64,000 bases of DNA from NCBI RefSeq assembly GCF_001421355.1, contig NZ_LMKC01000002.1, positions 62,001 through 126,000 of the forward strand. Direction: 5' to 3'. Within the stretch, counting starts at the first letter, position 1. Each line of letters opens with the position of its first letter. The notes beneath the pieces are model-generated. The model did not search any database and had not been told where the DNA came from. It saw nothing but the letters and a program-made list of their open reading frames with translations. Of the stretch, positions 27,654-36,997 are shown piece by piece. This DNA is from Sphingomonas sp. Leaf9. GTDB taxonomy: Bacteria; Pseudomonadota; Alphaproteobacteria; Sphingomonadales; Sphingomonadaceae. The translations under genes were made by a program, and so were the position numbers.

Positions 27654-28135
27654 TCCGCGCCGTCGTCCTCGCTGGCGCCCTCCTGCTCGGCGGCTGTGGC
27701 CTGCGCCCGCTCTATGCCGGCGGAGAGGGCGGGATCGTGCGCCAGACGCTCTCAGGGGTCGAGGTGGCGCCGATCGCGGGCCAGAATGGGTGGCTGGTCG
27801 CCAACGCCTTGCGCGACCGGCTGCGGGCGGAAGGGCCGGCGCGCTACCGGCTCGAGATCAAGCTCGACGACGATATCACCGGTCTGGGCGTGCGGCGCGA
27901 CGATTCGATCACGCGCGAGCGGCGGACGCTGCGCGCGCGCTATCAGTTGATCGACCTGTCGAACGGCGCGGTGACGCTGGACGCGACGGCGGGGTCGGAT
28001 GCCGGCATCGATGTGGTGCGCTCCGAATATGCCACCATCGCCGCCGAACACACCGCGCTCGAACGGCTGTCGGTGATCGTCGCCGACCAGATCGTCACCC
28101 GGATCGCGCTGAACCTGCCCAAGTCAGGCTCGTGA
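27650..28135 (+). CDS. lptE: LPS assembly lipoprotein LptE
   Basis: The 161-residue outer-membrane lipoprotein has a lipobox LLLGGC (Cys16) followed by GLRPLYAGG, the conserved LptE N-terminus. The distal region has the [30 protein letters not shown] helix-rich end typical of alphaproteobacterial LptE. It plugs the LptD barrel during lipopolysaccharide export. Its start overlaps the leuS stop and its stop overlaps the holA start (GTGA). Identification is from motif, length and synteny, because LptE sequences diverge strongly. Confidence 0.9.
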   Translation: MIRAVVLAGALLLGGCGLRPLYAGGEGGIVRQTLSGVEVAPIAGQNGWLVANALRDRLRAEGPARYRLEIKLDDDITGLGVRRDDSITRERRTLRARYQLIDLSNGAVTLDATAGSDAGIDVVRSEYATIAAEHTALERLSVIVADQIVTRIALNLPKSGS

Positions 28136-29136
28136 AGCTCCGGCCCGAGCAGGTCGCGGCCAAGCTCGACCGGCCCGGCCCCGATATCCGGCTCTACCTG
28201 TTCCACGGTCCCGACACGGCCGGGGCGCTGGCGCTGGCCGCGCGACTGGCCAAGGGTGTGGGCGAGGGGGCGGAACGCGTCGACATGGACGGCGCGATGC
28301 TGAAAAGCCGCCCCGGCCTGCTCGCCGATGAAGCCGCGTCGATGTCGCTGTTCGGCGATGCACGGCTGATCCGCGTGACCGGCATGGGCGAGGAGTCGGT
28401 CGAGGCGGTGACGCTGCTGTTCGCCGCTGAGCGCGCCGGCAATCCGGTCGCCGCCATCGCACCGACGGTCAAGGGTACGTCGAAGCTGGTGAAGCTGGTC
28501 ACCGCCTCGCTCAACGCCGTCGCGGTCGCCTGCTATGTGCCCGATGCGGCGCAGGCGGCAAAGCTGGCGGTGGCGATGGCGCGCGACCATGGCCTGCGGC
28601 TGCTGGGCGACGTGCCCGACCGGCTGGCGGCGGTGACGGCGGGCGACCGCGCGGTGCTGGCCAGCGAGATCGAGAAGCTGGCACTGTACCTCGACGCGTC
28701 GCCCGACCGGCCGCGCGATGCCGATGGCGAGGCGTTCGACGCGATCGGCGCGTCGATCGCGGATGCCGAGATGAACGGTATCGTCAGTGCGATGATCGCG
28801 GGCGATGCGGCGGCGGCGGCGCTGCCCGAAATGCCGGGCGGGCCGATCCCGTTGCTGCGCGGCGTCGCCCGGCGGCTGTTGTCGCTGGCCGAGATGCGCG
28901 CCGATATCGACGACGGCGAGAGCGTCGACCGGGTGATGGAGCGCCACCGCGTCTTCTTCAAGGAACAGGCGGCCACCGCACAGGCGCTGCGCCGCTGGGA
29001 CGCACCGCGCCTCGCCCGCGCGCTGGAGCGGGTACGCGATGCTGAACGGGCGGCGTTGTCGGGCAGTGGCCTGGGCGATGTGATGACCGCCGCCGAAGCC
29101 ATCGCGATCGCCCGCGCGGCGGCGCGTGGACGATAA
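28132..29136 (+). CDS. holA: DNA polymerase III subunit delta
   Basis: HolA loads the beta clamp as part of the clamp-loader complex. The 334-residue protein has IRLYLFHGPDTAGALALA at its start, the DEAASMSLFGDARLIRV segment that corresponds to the beta-clamp-opening region, and the C-terminal helical collar domain with WDAPRLARALERVRDAERA. GTG at 28132 overlaps the lptE stop. Order DUF3576-leuS-lptE-holA is conserved in alphaproteobacteria and supports the call. Confidence 0.95.
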   Translation: MKLRPEQVAAKLDRPGPDIRLYLFHGPDTAGALALAARLAKGVGEGAERVDMDGAMLKSRPGLLADEAASMSLFGDARLIRVTGMGEESVEAVTLLFAAERAGNPVAAIAPTVKGTSKLVKLVTASLNAVAVACYVPDAAQAAKLAVAMARDHGLRLLGDVPDRLAAVTAGDRAVLASEIEKLALYLDASPDRPRDADGEAFDAIGASIADAEMNGIVSAMIAGDAAAAALPEMPGGPIPLLRGVARRLLSLAEMRADIDDGESVDRVMERHRVFFKEQAATAQALRRWDAPRLARALERVRDAERAALSGSGLGDVMTAAEAIAIARAAARGR

Positions 29137-29149
29137 CGCATAAAAGCAT

Positions 29150-29178
29150 TTGCACGACCGCCAACGCGCTGCTAGGGG
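29150..29178 (+). promoter_or_regulatory. Candidate promoter for tRNA-Leu
   Basis: TTGCAC (29150-29155), a 17-bp spacer and TAGGGG (29173-29178) sit about 44 bp before the mature tRNA. The -35 match and spacing are reasonable; the -10 is GC-rich, as is common for stable RNA genes in this group. Confidence 0.4.
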
Positions 29179-29221
29179 CACCCTCCTGCCAGCCAAGGGG
29201 GCAACCCCAAGGTGTTCACGT

Positions 29222-29308
29222 GCGGTCGTGGCGGAACTGGTAGACGCGCAACGTTGAGGTCGTTGTGGCCGAAAGGCCGTGGAAGTTCGAGTCTTCTCGA
29301 CCGCACCA
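29222..29308 (+). tRNA. tRNA-Leu (anticodon GAG)
   Basis: The 87-nt sequence folds as a class II tRNA: acceptor GCGGTCG pairs with CGACCGC, the D-arm has TGGCGGAACTGGTAGACGC, anticodon stem-loop CAACG-TTGAGGT-CGTTG gives GAG, a variable arm is formed around GTGGCCGAAAGGCCGT, the T-arm holds GTTCGAGTC and CCA is encoded at 29306-29308. It reads CUC/CUU codons. It follows holA in the same orientation. Confidence 0.97.
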
Positions 29309-29314
29309 TTTCCG

Positions 29315-29344
29315 GTCAAAGACGGGCATCAGGCCCGCTTTGAC
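29315..29344 (+). terminator. Hairpin downstream of tRNA-Leu
   Basis: GTCAAAGACGGGC and GCCCGCTTTGAC form a stem of about 12 bp with one bulged A, starting 7 bp after the CCA end. There is no T-run, so it may act as a processing/termination structure rather than a classical intrinsic terminator. Confidence 0.5.
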
Positions 29345-29667
29345 GGGAAGTCCGTCCAGAGCGCTGCGGCGCGGATGACGGAAGCCGGGACGGTGATCCC
29401 GTACCGACTAAAGCGTCGATGGCTCTCCCATATCCCTGCTGCATTGCGTAGTGCTGGCGTGTGACGATCTCACGCCCACCCGTTGGTCCTCAATTGAGGG
29501 ATCACTAGAGGCAGGTGCGTCGATCCGGGTCGTCGACTTCGCTAAGCCCCTACGCAGCACGCACGGGTAGGTTTCCTGTCATCGCGCTCCAGAGGCGGAT
29601 GTCACGGCCCGGCAAAGGCGAAGGCCCGCTCCGTGGCTGTTGGCCATCGCCGGAGCGGGGCAGGCGG
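29345..29667. other. Gene-free stretch after tRNA-Leu
   Basis: About 320 bp separate the tRNA-Leu hairpin from the end of the RNA methyltransferase-like gene. It contains a degenerate family D repeat arm (29531-29571). No plausible gene, integrase or direct repeat of the tRNA 3' end was seen. Confidence 0.6.
29531..29571. repeat. Family D repeat, single degenerate arm
   Basis: CGTCGACTTCGCTAAGCCCC followed by TACGCAGCACGCACGGGTAG matches the right arm of the element at 48685-48793 (TCGACAGGCTCAGCCCCTAC then TCAGCACGAACGGTTAG) with several mismatches. The left arm is absent. Confidence 0.6.
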
Positions 29668-30534
29668 CTACCGGCTCCAGCGCGCAAAAATGGCGGTTGG
29701 CAGCGTCAGCCCGCGCGTCTCCTCGCGCACGCCCAGCTCGCCGCATTCGACCGTGCCGCCCAGATCGCCGAGCGACTGGCGCAGCAGCTCGCCGATCGCC
29801 AGCGCCGACATGCGCACCGCGTACACCGTCAGGAACAGGAACCGCGATTCGCTGTCCAGCAACTGCCGGCAATCGGCGATCAGGCCGGGGAGATGCTCCT
29901 CCAGCTTCCACACCTCGCCATTCGGCCCGCGCCCCCATTTCGGCGGATCGAGGATGATGCCGTCGTACCGCCGCCCGCGCCGCACCTCACGCGCAACGAA
30001 TTTTGCGGCATCCTCGACCAGCCAGCGCACCGGCTTGTCGGTCATGTCGGACAGGGCGGCATTGCCGCGCGCCTGTTCGACCGATTTCTTCGACGCATCG
30101 ACATGGACCACCCGCGCGCCCGCCGCCGCCAATGCCAGCGATCCGACCCCGGTATAGCCGAACAGGTTCAGGCATTCCGGGTCGTTCGCCCCGTCGATGC
30201 GCCCACGCATCCAGTCCCAGACCGGCGCCATGTCCGGAAAGAAGCCCAGATGGCGGAACGGCGTGTTGCTCGCCGAAAAACGCACCTCGCGCCACGTCAG
30301 CGGCCAGTCGCGCGGGGGCTGCTTGAAGAACTGCCAGCGCCCGCCGCCATCCTCGTCCGATCCCGGCACGAACTCGCCATGCGCGTCCCAGTCGGCAAGC
30401 GCCGGCGCCCACATCGCCTGCGGTTCAGGCCGGATGAAGCGGTAGGGGCCATAGCGCTCCAGCTTGCGACCATGGCCGCAATCGATCAGCCCGTAATCGC
30501 TCCACGGCTCGCCGATCAGCGCGATCGGGTCCAT
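29668..30534 (-). CDS. SAM-dependent methyltransferase, RlmI/RlmK-like
   Basis: The 288-residue protein has an N-terminal region with KLERYGPYRFIRPEPQ and a SAM-binding domain: CLNLFGYTGVGSLALAAAGA (121-140), VVHVDASKKSVEQARGNA and the catalytic-loop motif ILDPPKWGRG (194-203). It resembles the 23S rRNA m5C1962 (RlmI) methyltransferase family. However, the usual cysteine-containing motif VI is replaced by FLFLTVYAVRMS, so m5C chemistry is doubtful. It overlaps the thrC stop by one base and is translated after thrC. Confidence 0.78.
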   Translation of the reverse strand: MDPIALIGEPWSDYGLIDCGHGRKLERYGPYRFIRPEPQAMWAPALADWDAHGEFVPGSDEDGGGRWQFFKQPPRDWPLTWREVRFSASNTPFRHLGFFPDMAPVWDWMRGRIDGANDPECLNLFGYTGVGSLALAAAGARVVHVDASKKSVEQARGNAALSDMTDKPVRWLVEDAAKFVAREVRRGRRYDGIILDPPKWGRGPNGEVWKLEEHLPGLIADCRQLLDSESRFLFLTVYAVRMSALAIGELLRQSLGDLGGTVECGELGVREETRGLTLPTAIFARWSR

Positions 30535-31928
30535 CAGGTGCGCGGCGTCGCGCGCTGCGCGATCCAGTCCGTTACCGCCGCAAACGTGGCGGGCAGGGTG
30601 ACATAACGCTCCTCGCGCTCGAACAGGTCGCCGACGCGCGGGGGCAGCGTGGCACGGGTGCCGATGGCGCGCTCGACCGCATCGGGAAACTTGGCCGGGT
30701 GCGCCGTCGCCAGCGTCACCATCGGCGCGTCGATCCCGCTGTCGAGTGCGGCGGCAAGGGCAATGGCGGTGTGCGGGTCGATCGTCTGCGCGGCATGGTC
30801 GCATGCCCAGCGCATCGCCTGCGCCATGCGGTCGCCATCGACGCGTGCGCTCTGGAACAACGCCGCCGCGCCCTGCTGCTGCGCATTGGTCAGCCGCATC
30901 GCCCGCGTGGCTTCGAACCCGCGCATCTGTGTCCCCAGCGCCAGACCGTCGCTACCGCCCAGATCGTGCAGCAGCCGTTCGAAGTTCGAGCTGACCTGGA
31001 TATCCATCGACGGCGTGGCGGTGGGGGTCACCGTCGCGCTCGAGTAATCGCCATTGGTCAGCGCGCGGTGCAGGATGTCGTTGACGTTGGTCGCGACGAT
31101 CAGCTTGGCGATCGGTAGCCCCATCTGCGCCGCGACATAGCCTGCGAACACGTCACCGAAATTGCCGGTCGGCACCGAGAAGGCGATCGGCTTGTCCGGC
31201 CCGCCCAGCCGCACCGCGGCGTAGAAATAATAGACCACCTGCGCCATCAACCGCGCCCAGTTGATCGAATTGACCGCCGACAGCCGGAAACGCCCCGAAA
31301 AACCGGGATCGTTGAACATCGCCTTCACCAGCGCCTGCGCGGTGTCGAAATCGCCCTCGATCGCAATGTTGTGGACGTTGGGCGACAGCACGGTCGTCAT
31401 CTGCCGCCGCTGAACGTCGGACACGCGGCCCGCCGGATGCAGCATGAAAATGTCGATATTCTCGCGCCCCGCCACCGCGTCGATCGCCGCCGATCCAGTG
31501 TCGCCGCTGGTCGCGCCGACGATGGTCAGCCGGTCACTGGTGCCGGTCAGGAACTTCTCGAACAGCAACCCCAGCAGCTGCAGCGCGACGTCCTTGAACG
31601 CCAGCGTGGGGCCGTGGAACAGCTCCAGCAGCCATTGGTCATGGTCGAGCTGGACCAGCGGGGTCACCGCCTTGTGGCTGAACCGGCCATAGGCGGTGTC
31701 GCACAACGAGCGCAGTTCGGCTTCGGACAGCGAATCGCCGACGAACGGCAGCATGATGCGCACCGCCGTCTCGGCATAGCTGAGGCCCGCCAGCGCCGCG
31801 ATCTCGTCGCGCGTCAGCGTCGGCCACTGTGTCGGGACATACAGCCCGCCATCGCGCGCCAATCCGGCCAGCGTCGCGCCGGCGAAGTCGAGTTCGGGCG
31901 CATCGCCCCTGGTGCTGACATACCGCAT
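30534..31928 (-). CDS. thrC: Threonine synthase
   Basis: ThrC converts O-phosphohomoserine to threonine using PLP. The 464-residue protein begins MRYVSTRG and has the PLP lysine in HGPTLAFKDVALQLLG (K112), TIVGATSGDTGSAAIDA for phosphate binding, and SVPTGNFGDVFAGYVA. Length and N-terminal domain match the bacterial/fungal-type enzyme. It lies between the SURF1 gene (11 bp upstream) and the methyltransferase gene. Confidence 0.97.
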   Translation of the reverse strand: MRYVSTRGDAPELDFAGATLAGLARDGGLYVPTQWPTLTRDEIAALAGLSYAETAVRIMLPFVGDSLSEAELRSLCDTAYGRFSHKAVTPLVQLDHDQWLLELFHGPTLAFKDVALQLLGLLFEKFLTGTSDRLTIVGATSGDTGSAAIDAVAGRENIDIFMLHPAGRVSDVQRRQMTTVLSPNVHNIAIEGDFDTAQALVKAMFNDPGFSGRFRLSAVNSINWARLMAQVVYYFYAAVRLGGPDKPIAFSVPTGNFGDVFAGYVAAQMGLPIAKLIVATNVNDILHRALTNGDYSSATVTPTATPSMDIQVSSNFERLLHDLGGSDGLALGTQMRGFEATRAMRLTNAQQQGAAALFQSARVDGDRMAQAMRWACDHAAQTIDPHTAIALAAALDSGIDAPMVTLATAHPAKFPDAVERAIGTRATLPPRVGDLFEREERYVTLPATFAAVTDWIAQRATPRT

Positions 31929-31939
31929 AGCGCTGCCGG

Positions 31940-32548
31940 TTAGCGGCTGCGGCGACGAAGTGCCAGCAAGTATATGATGACCGCGGCCAAGGCGAAGGCG
32001 AACCATTGGATCGCATAGCCCAGGTGATTGTCGGGCAGACTGGCCGGATCGGGCCGGCGGCTGGGCGACAGGCCGGGGGCAGCGGTGTCCGACACGATCA
32101 TCGGCGCAGGCGGCGCGACGTTGCCTGCTATCCGGTCGAGCAGCGTCGGCCCGCCCGGTGCATGGCTGAGCGTGCCTGCCACCGCGCCGCCGGTCCAGAC
32201 CGGGCGCAGCTTCGGATCGGTCGCGACGCCCATGTCGACGCCGAAGCGCTGCCCGGTGGGCGAGACGCAGGCGGCGATATGGCGATAGCCAGAAACGCCA
32301 GTGGCGGTGCGGCCGGCGCCCATCGTCCAGCCATCGACCCGCGCACAGCTCGCGGTGACGCGCGCGAACAGCAGGTCGTCGGTGATCCGTGCCGGCAGCG
32401 GCTGGGCCGGGCGGTCGAGATTGGCGACGGCGCGGGCGATCAGCGCGGCCTTTTCGGTGCGGCGCTGCAACTGCCACACACCCAGCGCGACCATGGCGGC
32501 AACGGCAAGCAGGACGAGCAGGGTGGGGAGGATGGGCAGGCGTTTCAT
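31940..32548 (-). CDS. SURF1 family cytochrome oxidase assembly protein
   Basis: The 202-residue membrane protein has an N-terminal helix (LPTLLVLLAVAAMVALGVWQLQRR) and a C-terminal helix (HLGYAIQWFAFALAAVIIYLLALRRR) around a periplasmic domain, the SURF1/Shy1 layout. Conserved GVWQLQR and the NHLGYAIQWF end are clear. SURF1 helps insert heme a into cytochrome c oxidase subunit I. It is shorter than many family members (about 230-250). Its start overlaps the DUF983 stop (ATGA). Confidence 0.92.
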   Translation of the reverse strand: MKRLPILPTLLVLLAVAAMVALGVWQLQRRTEKAALIARAVANLDRPAQPLPARITDDLLFARVTASCARVDGWTMGAGRTATGVSGYRHIAACVSPTGQRFGVDMGVATDPKLRPVWTGGAVAGTLSHAPGGPTLLDRIAGNVAPPAPMIVSDTAAPGLSPSRRPDPASLPDNHLGYAIQWFAFALAAVIIYLLALRRRSR

Positions 32549-32928
32549 GGCCGGGGGTCGATCTTCCCTTCGCGCGCGGCGTTGCGATATTCGAGCGCGA
32601 GCAACATGCCCTTGGCCACCCGCAGCGATCCGACGACGCCGCCGATGGTCAACGGGACCCACAGTACGACATGCACCCACCATGGCGGCCCGACCTTCAG
32701 GTCGAGCCAGATGGCAAGGACGGTGACGATCCCGCCCAGGATCAGCGTCAGGAACGCCGCTGGCCCGTCGCCGACGTTGAACGCGGTAAAATCGAGCGCG
32801 CAGCCGCTGCACCGGTCGGCAAAGGCAACGGGGCCACGAAACAAGGTCGTGGCCCCGCACCGCGGACACAGGCCGCGCACGCCGCAATCGAAAGGCGCGG
32901 GACCGTCCGCGCCCGTCTGCTCAGGCAT
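32545..32928 (-). CDS. DUF983 zinc-ribbon membrane protein
   Basis: The 127-residue protein has a rubredoxin-like zinc ribbon (GLCPRCGATTLF ... DRCSGCALDF) and two transmembrane helices (about 57-77 and 80-100). DUF983 proteins are regularly encoded between ctaE and surf1 in alphaproteobacteria and are thought to assist cytochrome oxidase biogenesis, though the activity is unknown. The ATG at 32928 overlaps the ctaE stop by one base. Confidence 0.92.
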   Translation of the reverse strand: MPEQTGADGPAPFDCGVRGLCPRCGATTLFRGPVAFADRCSGCALDFTAFNVGDGPAAFLTLILGGIVTVLAIWLDLKVGPPWWVHVVLWVPLTIGGVVGSLRVAKGMLLALEYRNAAREGKIDPRP

Positions 32929-33845
32929 CAGCCACCATGGATCGGTGCGCCCCAGCCGCCCCAGACATAGATGACGACGAACAGGAACAGCCACACCACG
33001 TCGACGAAGTGCCAGTACCACGCGGCCGCTTCGAAGCCGAAATGCTGCTTGGGCGTGAAGTCACCCTTGTACGCGCGGATCAGGTTGACGGCGAGGAAGA
33101 TGGTGCCGACCAGCACGTGGAAACCGTGGAACCCGGTCGCCATGTAGAAGGCCGCACCATAGTTCAGCCCCTTGAACGGCATCGGCGCGTGCATGTATTC
33201 ATAGGCCTGGATGCACGAGAACAGCGCGCCGAGCAGGACGGTGAGCCACAGCCCCTTCTTCACGCCGTCATTCTCACCCACGCCGATCGCGCCCCACAGG
33301 CCCTTCAGCTTGCCGCCGCGCTGGTTGTGGATCAGCGCATGGTGCGCCCAGGTCACGGTCGTGCCCGACAGCAGCAGGATGAAGGTGTTGAGGAGCGGCA
33401 GTTCGAAGGCGTTCAACACTTCGAGGCCGGCGGGCGGCCACTGCGCGGTGACGGCGGTATCGCCTGCCTCGATCAGCGCGGTGCCGCCGTCATGGCTCCA
33501 CTGCACCGCAGCCGGGAACAGCGAGAAATCGAACCACGACCAGAACCAGCCGACGAAGAACATCACCTCGGACGCGATGAACAGGATCATGCCATAGCGC
33601 AGGTGCAACTGCACCACCGGCGTATGGTCGCCCGCCTTCGCCTCGCGGATGACGTCCGCCCACCAGAAGCCCATGCAGGAGAGCGTGGCGATCAGCCCGG
33701 CACCGAAAACCAGGCCGCCCAGCGCCGCTTCGTTCATCCACATGATGCCGCCCGCCGCCAGCATGAGCGCGGCCATCGAGCTTGCCAGCGGCCAGATGCT
33801 GGGGGGCAGGATGTGAAAATCGTGATTCTTCGCGCCTGCCATCAT
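32928..33845 (-). CDS. ctaE: Cytochrome c oxidase subunit III
   Basis: The 305-residue subunit has seven transmembrane helices. Key segments are HDFHILPPSIWPL, MGFWWADVIREA, FFVGWFWSWFDFSLFP, GFHGFHVLVGTIFL and FEAAAWYWHFVDVVWLFLFVVIYVWGG, all standard COX3 motifs including the EXXXWYWHFVDVVW signature. The insert between helices 3 and 4 is normal for alphaproteobacteria. There are two adjacent ATGs (33845 and 33842). It is followed by DUF983-SURF1-thrC in an overlapping run. Confidence 0.97.
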   Translation of the reverse strand: MMAGAKNHDFHILPPSIWPLASSMAALMLAAGGIMWMNEAALGGLVFGAGLIATLSCMGFWWADVIREAKAGDHTPVVQLHLRYGMILFIASEVMFFVGWFWSWFDFSLFPAAVQWSHDGGTALIEAGDTAVTAQWPPAGLEVLNAFELPLLNTFILLLSGTTVTWAHHALIHNQRGGKLKGLWGAIGVGENDGVKKGLWLTVLLGALFSCIQAYEYMHAPMPFKGLNYGAAFYMATGFHGFHVLVGTIFLAVNLIRAYKGDFTPKQHFGFEAAAWYWHFVDVVWLFLFVVIYVWGGWGAPIHGG

Positions 33846-33895
33846 CCGTCCCTATTATGCGTCGCGCCTATGCTGGCACGTGTTTGCGCGCGATC

Positions 33896-34429
33896 CTAGC
33901 TCTTCGTCGCGGCCGAATCCACCGGGTAAAATGTATAGGACAGCGTGATCGCGCGAATGTCCTTCGCGTCCGGATCGGCCAGCATCTTGGGATCGACGAA
34001 GAAGATGACCGGCATCCGTATCTTTTCGCCGGGTTGGAGCGTCTGCTGGGTGAAGCAGAAGCACTGGATCTTAGTGAAATATTTGCCCGCCTGGCTGGGC
34101 GTCACGTTGAAGGTCGCGGTGCCCGTCACCGGGCGGCCCGACACGTTCTTCGCGGTGAAGAAGGCCATGTCGCGCGCGCCGATATCGACCGTTTCCGATG
34201 CGCGTTCGGGCTTGAATTCCCAGCCGAGCGCCGGGTTGGTGTTGGTGTCGAACCGGACCACCACCTTGTCGCCGATGCCACCGGGTGCTTCCTGTCCCCG
34301 CTGGGTGGTGCCGTTGAAACCGGTCACCTGGCAGAACATGCGATAGAGCGGAACGCTGGCGAACCCCACGCCCGTCATGCCGACCACGGCGGCGGCGGCG
34401 AACAGGGCGGTGCGCAGGTTCCGCGTCAT
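33896..34429 (-). CDS. ctaG: Cytochrome c oxidase assembly protein CtaG/Cox11
   Basis: The 177-residue protein has one N-terminal membrane anchor (ALFAAAAVVGMTGVGFASVPLY) and a periplasmic copper-binding domain with FCQVTGFNGTTQ and YFTKIQCFCFTQQTL, whose CFCF motif binds the Cu for the CuB site of subunit I. VIFFVDPKM and LSYTFYPVD complete the family pattern. It is translated after the 44-residue CoxF-like gene, with a 4-bp overlap. Confidence 0.97.
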   Translation of the reverse strand: MTRNLRTALFAAAAVVGMTGVGFASVPLYRMFCQVTGFNGTTQRGQEAPGGIGDKVVVRFDTNTNPALGWEFKPERASETVDIGARDMAFFTAKNVSGRPVTGTATFNVTPSQAGKYFTKIQCFCFTQQTLQPGEKIRMPVIFFVDPKMLADPDAKDIRAITLSYTFYPVDSAATKS

Positions 34430-34560
34430 GCGCCCATCCCGGCCCGGATCTTGACGATGGTGATCGCGAACATCAGCAGGACGAACGCGCCGAGCAGCCA
34501 CGCCATCACCTTGGCCCGCTCGCGCTGGCGGGCCCGAATCCGGTCGTCGTGTTCGCTCAT
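34426..34560 (-). CDS. CoxF-like small membrane protein
   Basis: The 44-residue peptide [20 protein letters not shown] then a single helix ([18 protein letters not shown]) matches the short proteins found between ctaB and ctaG in alphaproteobacteria. It overlaps ctaB upstream and ctaG downstream (4 bp each), so all three are translated in series. Its role is presumably in cytochrome oxidase assembly but is not established. Confidence 0.85.
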   Translation of the reverse strand: MSEHDDRIRARQRERAKVMAWLLGAFVLLMFAITIVKIRAGMGA

Positions 34561-35456
34561 GCCAATACCCACCGGTCGGCGACCAGCGCGCCGAACATTG
34601 CAAAGAGATACAGGATCGAAAAGGCGAAGAGCCGCTTTTCGGGCTTCATCTTGTCGTCTTGGCCGGTCGAGCGCGTCGCGACCTGCACCGCCAGTACGCC
34701 GAAGGTGGCAGTCAGCAGGCAGGCGGCGATGCCATAGATCGCTCCGGTCAGCCCCAGCGGCCACGGCGCGACGGCAACGGCCGCCATCGGAATCGTGTAG
34801 AGCCCGATCTGCGTCCGCGTCACCCGTTCGCCCGCCACCACCGGCAGCATCGGCACGCCGGCATTGGCGTAGTCGGTCTTCACGAACAGCGCCAATGCCC
34901 AGAAATGCGGCGGCGTCCACAGGAACACGAGGCAGAACAGCAGGAACGGCAGCAGCGCGACATCGCCGGTCGCCGCCGCCCAGCCGATCAGCGGTGGAAA
35001 CGCGCCCGCCGCCCCGCCGATGACGATGTTCTGTGGCGTGCGACGCTTCAGCCACACGGTATAGACCAGCACGTAGAACAGGATCGAGACGGTCAGGATG
35101 ATCGCGGCGGGGATATTCACCGCCAACCCCATCAGCACGACCGAGAAGATCGCGAGGCCGACGCCGAAATGCAGCGCCGATTCGCGGTCCATGCGGCCGG
35201 CGGGCAGTGGGCGGCCCTGTGTCCGCTTCATCTTCGCGTCGAGATCGGCCTCGTACCACTGGTTCAGCGCGCCCGCCGCGCCGGCGCCGAGCGCAATGCA
35301 CAGCACGGCGGTAAAGCCCAGCACCGGGTGGATCGGCACCGGTGCCGCCAGCATCCCGCACAGCCCGGTAAAGACGACCAGCGTCATCACCCGGGGCTTG
35401 GTCAGGGCCAGAAAGTCGCGCCAGTCGGCGGGCAGGGTAATCGTCTGCGCGGTCAT
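34557..35456 (-). CDS. ctaB: Protoheme IX farnesyltransferase
   Basis: CtaB makes heme O from heme B and farnesyl diphosphate. The 299-residue UbiA-family membrane protein has nine helices, the prenyl-diphosphate motif [21 protein letters not shown] and the second Asp-rich loop in [36 protein letters not shown] at the N-terminus is typical. It is first in the ctaB-coxF-ctaG-ctaE run; genes for oxidase subunits I and II are not upstream here. Confidence 0.97.
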   Translation of the reverse strand: MTAQTITLPADWRDFLALTKPRVMTLVVFTGLCGMLAAPVPIHPVLGFTAVLCIALGAGAAGALNQWYEADLDAKMKRTQGRPLPAGRMDRESALHFGVGLAIFSVVLMGLAVNIPAAIILTVSILFYVLVYTVWLKRRTPQNIVIGGAAGAFPPLIGWAAATGDVALLPFLLFCLVFLWTPPHFWALALFVKTDYANAGVPMLPVVAGERVTRTQIGLYTIPMAAVAVAPWPLGLTGAIYGIAACLLTATFGVLAVQVATRSTGQDDKMKPEKRLFAFSILYLFAMFGALVADRWVLA

Positions 35457-35509
35457 CGCCGCCCTATATCGGGTTGTGGCGGCGGGGGAAAGTGCGCCGC
35501 CGCGCGCCG

Positions 35510-36997
35510 TTATCGCCCGTTCGGTGCGTCGATGACCTTGGGCTGCATGGCGCGCAGGATCGCCATGCCAGCCTTGCCCTGCGCCAGTGCGGATTTCCTG
35601 AGCGCGATGCTGGCGCTGCAGACATCCCCGGGCGTGCCCTTCAGCGACAGGGCACCCCGCAGCCGGTCTTCGGGAAGATCGGTATGGCGCAGCATGTCCG
35701 CGATAGTCTTGCCGGACACGCGGAACCGATCGTCGAAGCGGGTGGGGCGGCCATCGGATGCCAGCATCACGCGGTGGAGCAATGGCTGTTGTCGTGGGCG
35801 GGTGTTCCAGGTCAGCAGCCCGTCGTCCGCCGGGAAGGTCAGCTCGCCGCAGCCGGGCGGGTTGAGCACGGCGATCGCCTGTTTCGCATCGATCTCGAAC
35901 CGGGCGATGTCGCGCAGCAACGCATCGTCCGCACGGGCCAGGCCCGATGGCAGGCGCGACCGCGACAGCTCCCGGATCGCTTGCCCGCTCCGCTCGTCAC
36001 GCTTGCTGTGGATTCCGAAGGCCGTCGTCCGGATCGCGTCGGCTAGATCGGGATTGATCGCCGCGACGCCCTCCAGGTCGAGGCCCGCGACATCGCGCGC
36101 GATGACGTTCGGATCGGCGGAATAGCTGATCCCGGGCGGTGCATCCGGTGCCGCGACGATCGCCGCCACGATCCGCAACGCCACGGTGATTGCGATGATC
36201 GCCATCCAGATCGAAAACCCCGTCCGTGGCTTGGCGGCGTCGACCTCCGCCACCCGCTGCGGGTCCAGCCAGCCTTCTGCGATCGGGAACCGGTCGCGGA
36301 TCGCTTTCAGCAGGTCGCGTCGTGGCCCCATGGGGTTCCGGAAGACGCCGCGCCGGGCGCCGCTGCGGTTCAGTTCGCGCCATGCCCGATGAAACCGATG
36401 CCGGGGATCGTCGAGCAGCGCGACGAACCGGGTCGCCCCGATCCGCTCGACGATCGCCTGCGCATCGGCAGACAGCGCATAGTCGTTGCGCCGGTCGATC
36501 CAGCCGAACGCCGCCGCAGCGGGTTCGAGCAGCGGGTCGCTGCGGGGCACGCTCGCCGCCAGCGTCTCGGCGAACCAGCGCTCCGCTCCGGCGGCGAAAT
36601 CGACCTGTTCCAGTCGCGGATCGGCCAGCAACGCGCTGCCGTGATGGGCAATGTCGGCCAGCTCGTCGGGCGTCGACGGCGCATCGTGGCCGGGGAACAG
36701 CAGGGCTTCGAGCGCATGGAAATGCGCATTCATCGCCTCCGCCAGCGCGTCGACTTCGGGTTCGCGCTCGGGTTCCGGCGCGGGGGACTCGTCAGCGACG
36801 ACCGGTTCGACCGCCACTGCCGCGTCCGGATCGGCGGCACGCGCCAGCGCGGCGTCGCGCGCATCGCGCAGCGCGGCGAACCCGTCGGGGTCGGCATCGA
36901 CGTCCATTGCCTTCAACCGTGCGGCGTAGGCGCGGCGAATCGTCCCGCGATCCGTCGTCGGGTCGCAGTCGAGGGTCGCCCAGATGCCGTATTTCAC
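35510..36997 (-). CDS. J-domain-like protein, probable HscC partner
   Basis: The 495-residue protein has an N-terminal J-like helix pair (residues 3-53: [20 protein letters not shown] then [20 protein letters not shown]) but no HPD tripeptide. A single transmembrane helix lies near 270-290 ([21 protein letters not shown], approximately), followed by a C-terminal domain with no known fold. It overlaps the HscC-type gene by 4 bp (ATGA). In E. coli, HscC works with membrane J-proteins DjlB/DjlC encoded beside it, so the same pairing is inferred. The loss of HPD would normally abolish ATPase stimulation and is noteworthy. Confidence 0.72.
   Translation of the reverse strand: MKYGIWATLDCDPTTDRGTIRRAYAARLKAMDVDADPDGFAALRDARDAALARAADPDAAVAVEPVVADESPAPEPEREPEVDALAEAMNAHFHALEALLFPGHDAPSTPDELADIAHHGSALLADPRLEQVDFAAGAERWFAETLAASVPRSDPLLEPAAAAFGWIDRRNDYALSADAQAIVERIGATRFVALLDDPRHRFHRAWRELNRSGARRGVFRNPMGPRRDLLKAIRDRFPIAEGWLDPQRVAEVDAAKPRTGFSIWMAIIAITVALRIVAAIVAAPDAPPGISYSADPNVIARDVAGLDLEGVAAINPDLADAIRTTAFGIHSKRDERSGQAIRELSRSRLPSGLARADDALLRDIARFEIDAKQAIAVLNPPGCGELTFPADDGLLTWNTRPRQQPLLHRVMLASDGRPTRFDDRFRVSGKTIADMLRHTDLPEDRLRGALSLKGTPGDVCSASIALRKSALAQGKAGMAILRAMQPKVIDAPNGR

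Noticed and set aside
29222..29667. tRNA-Leu as an integration site for a mobile element
   Set aside because: No integrase, no direct repeat of the tRNA 3' end and ordinary genes on both sides.
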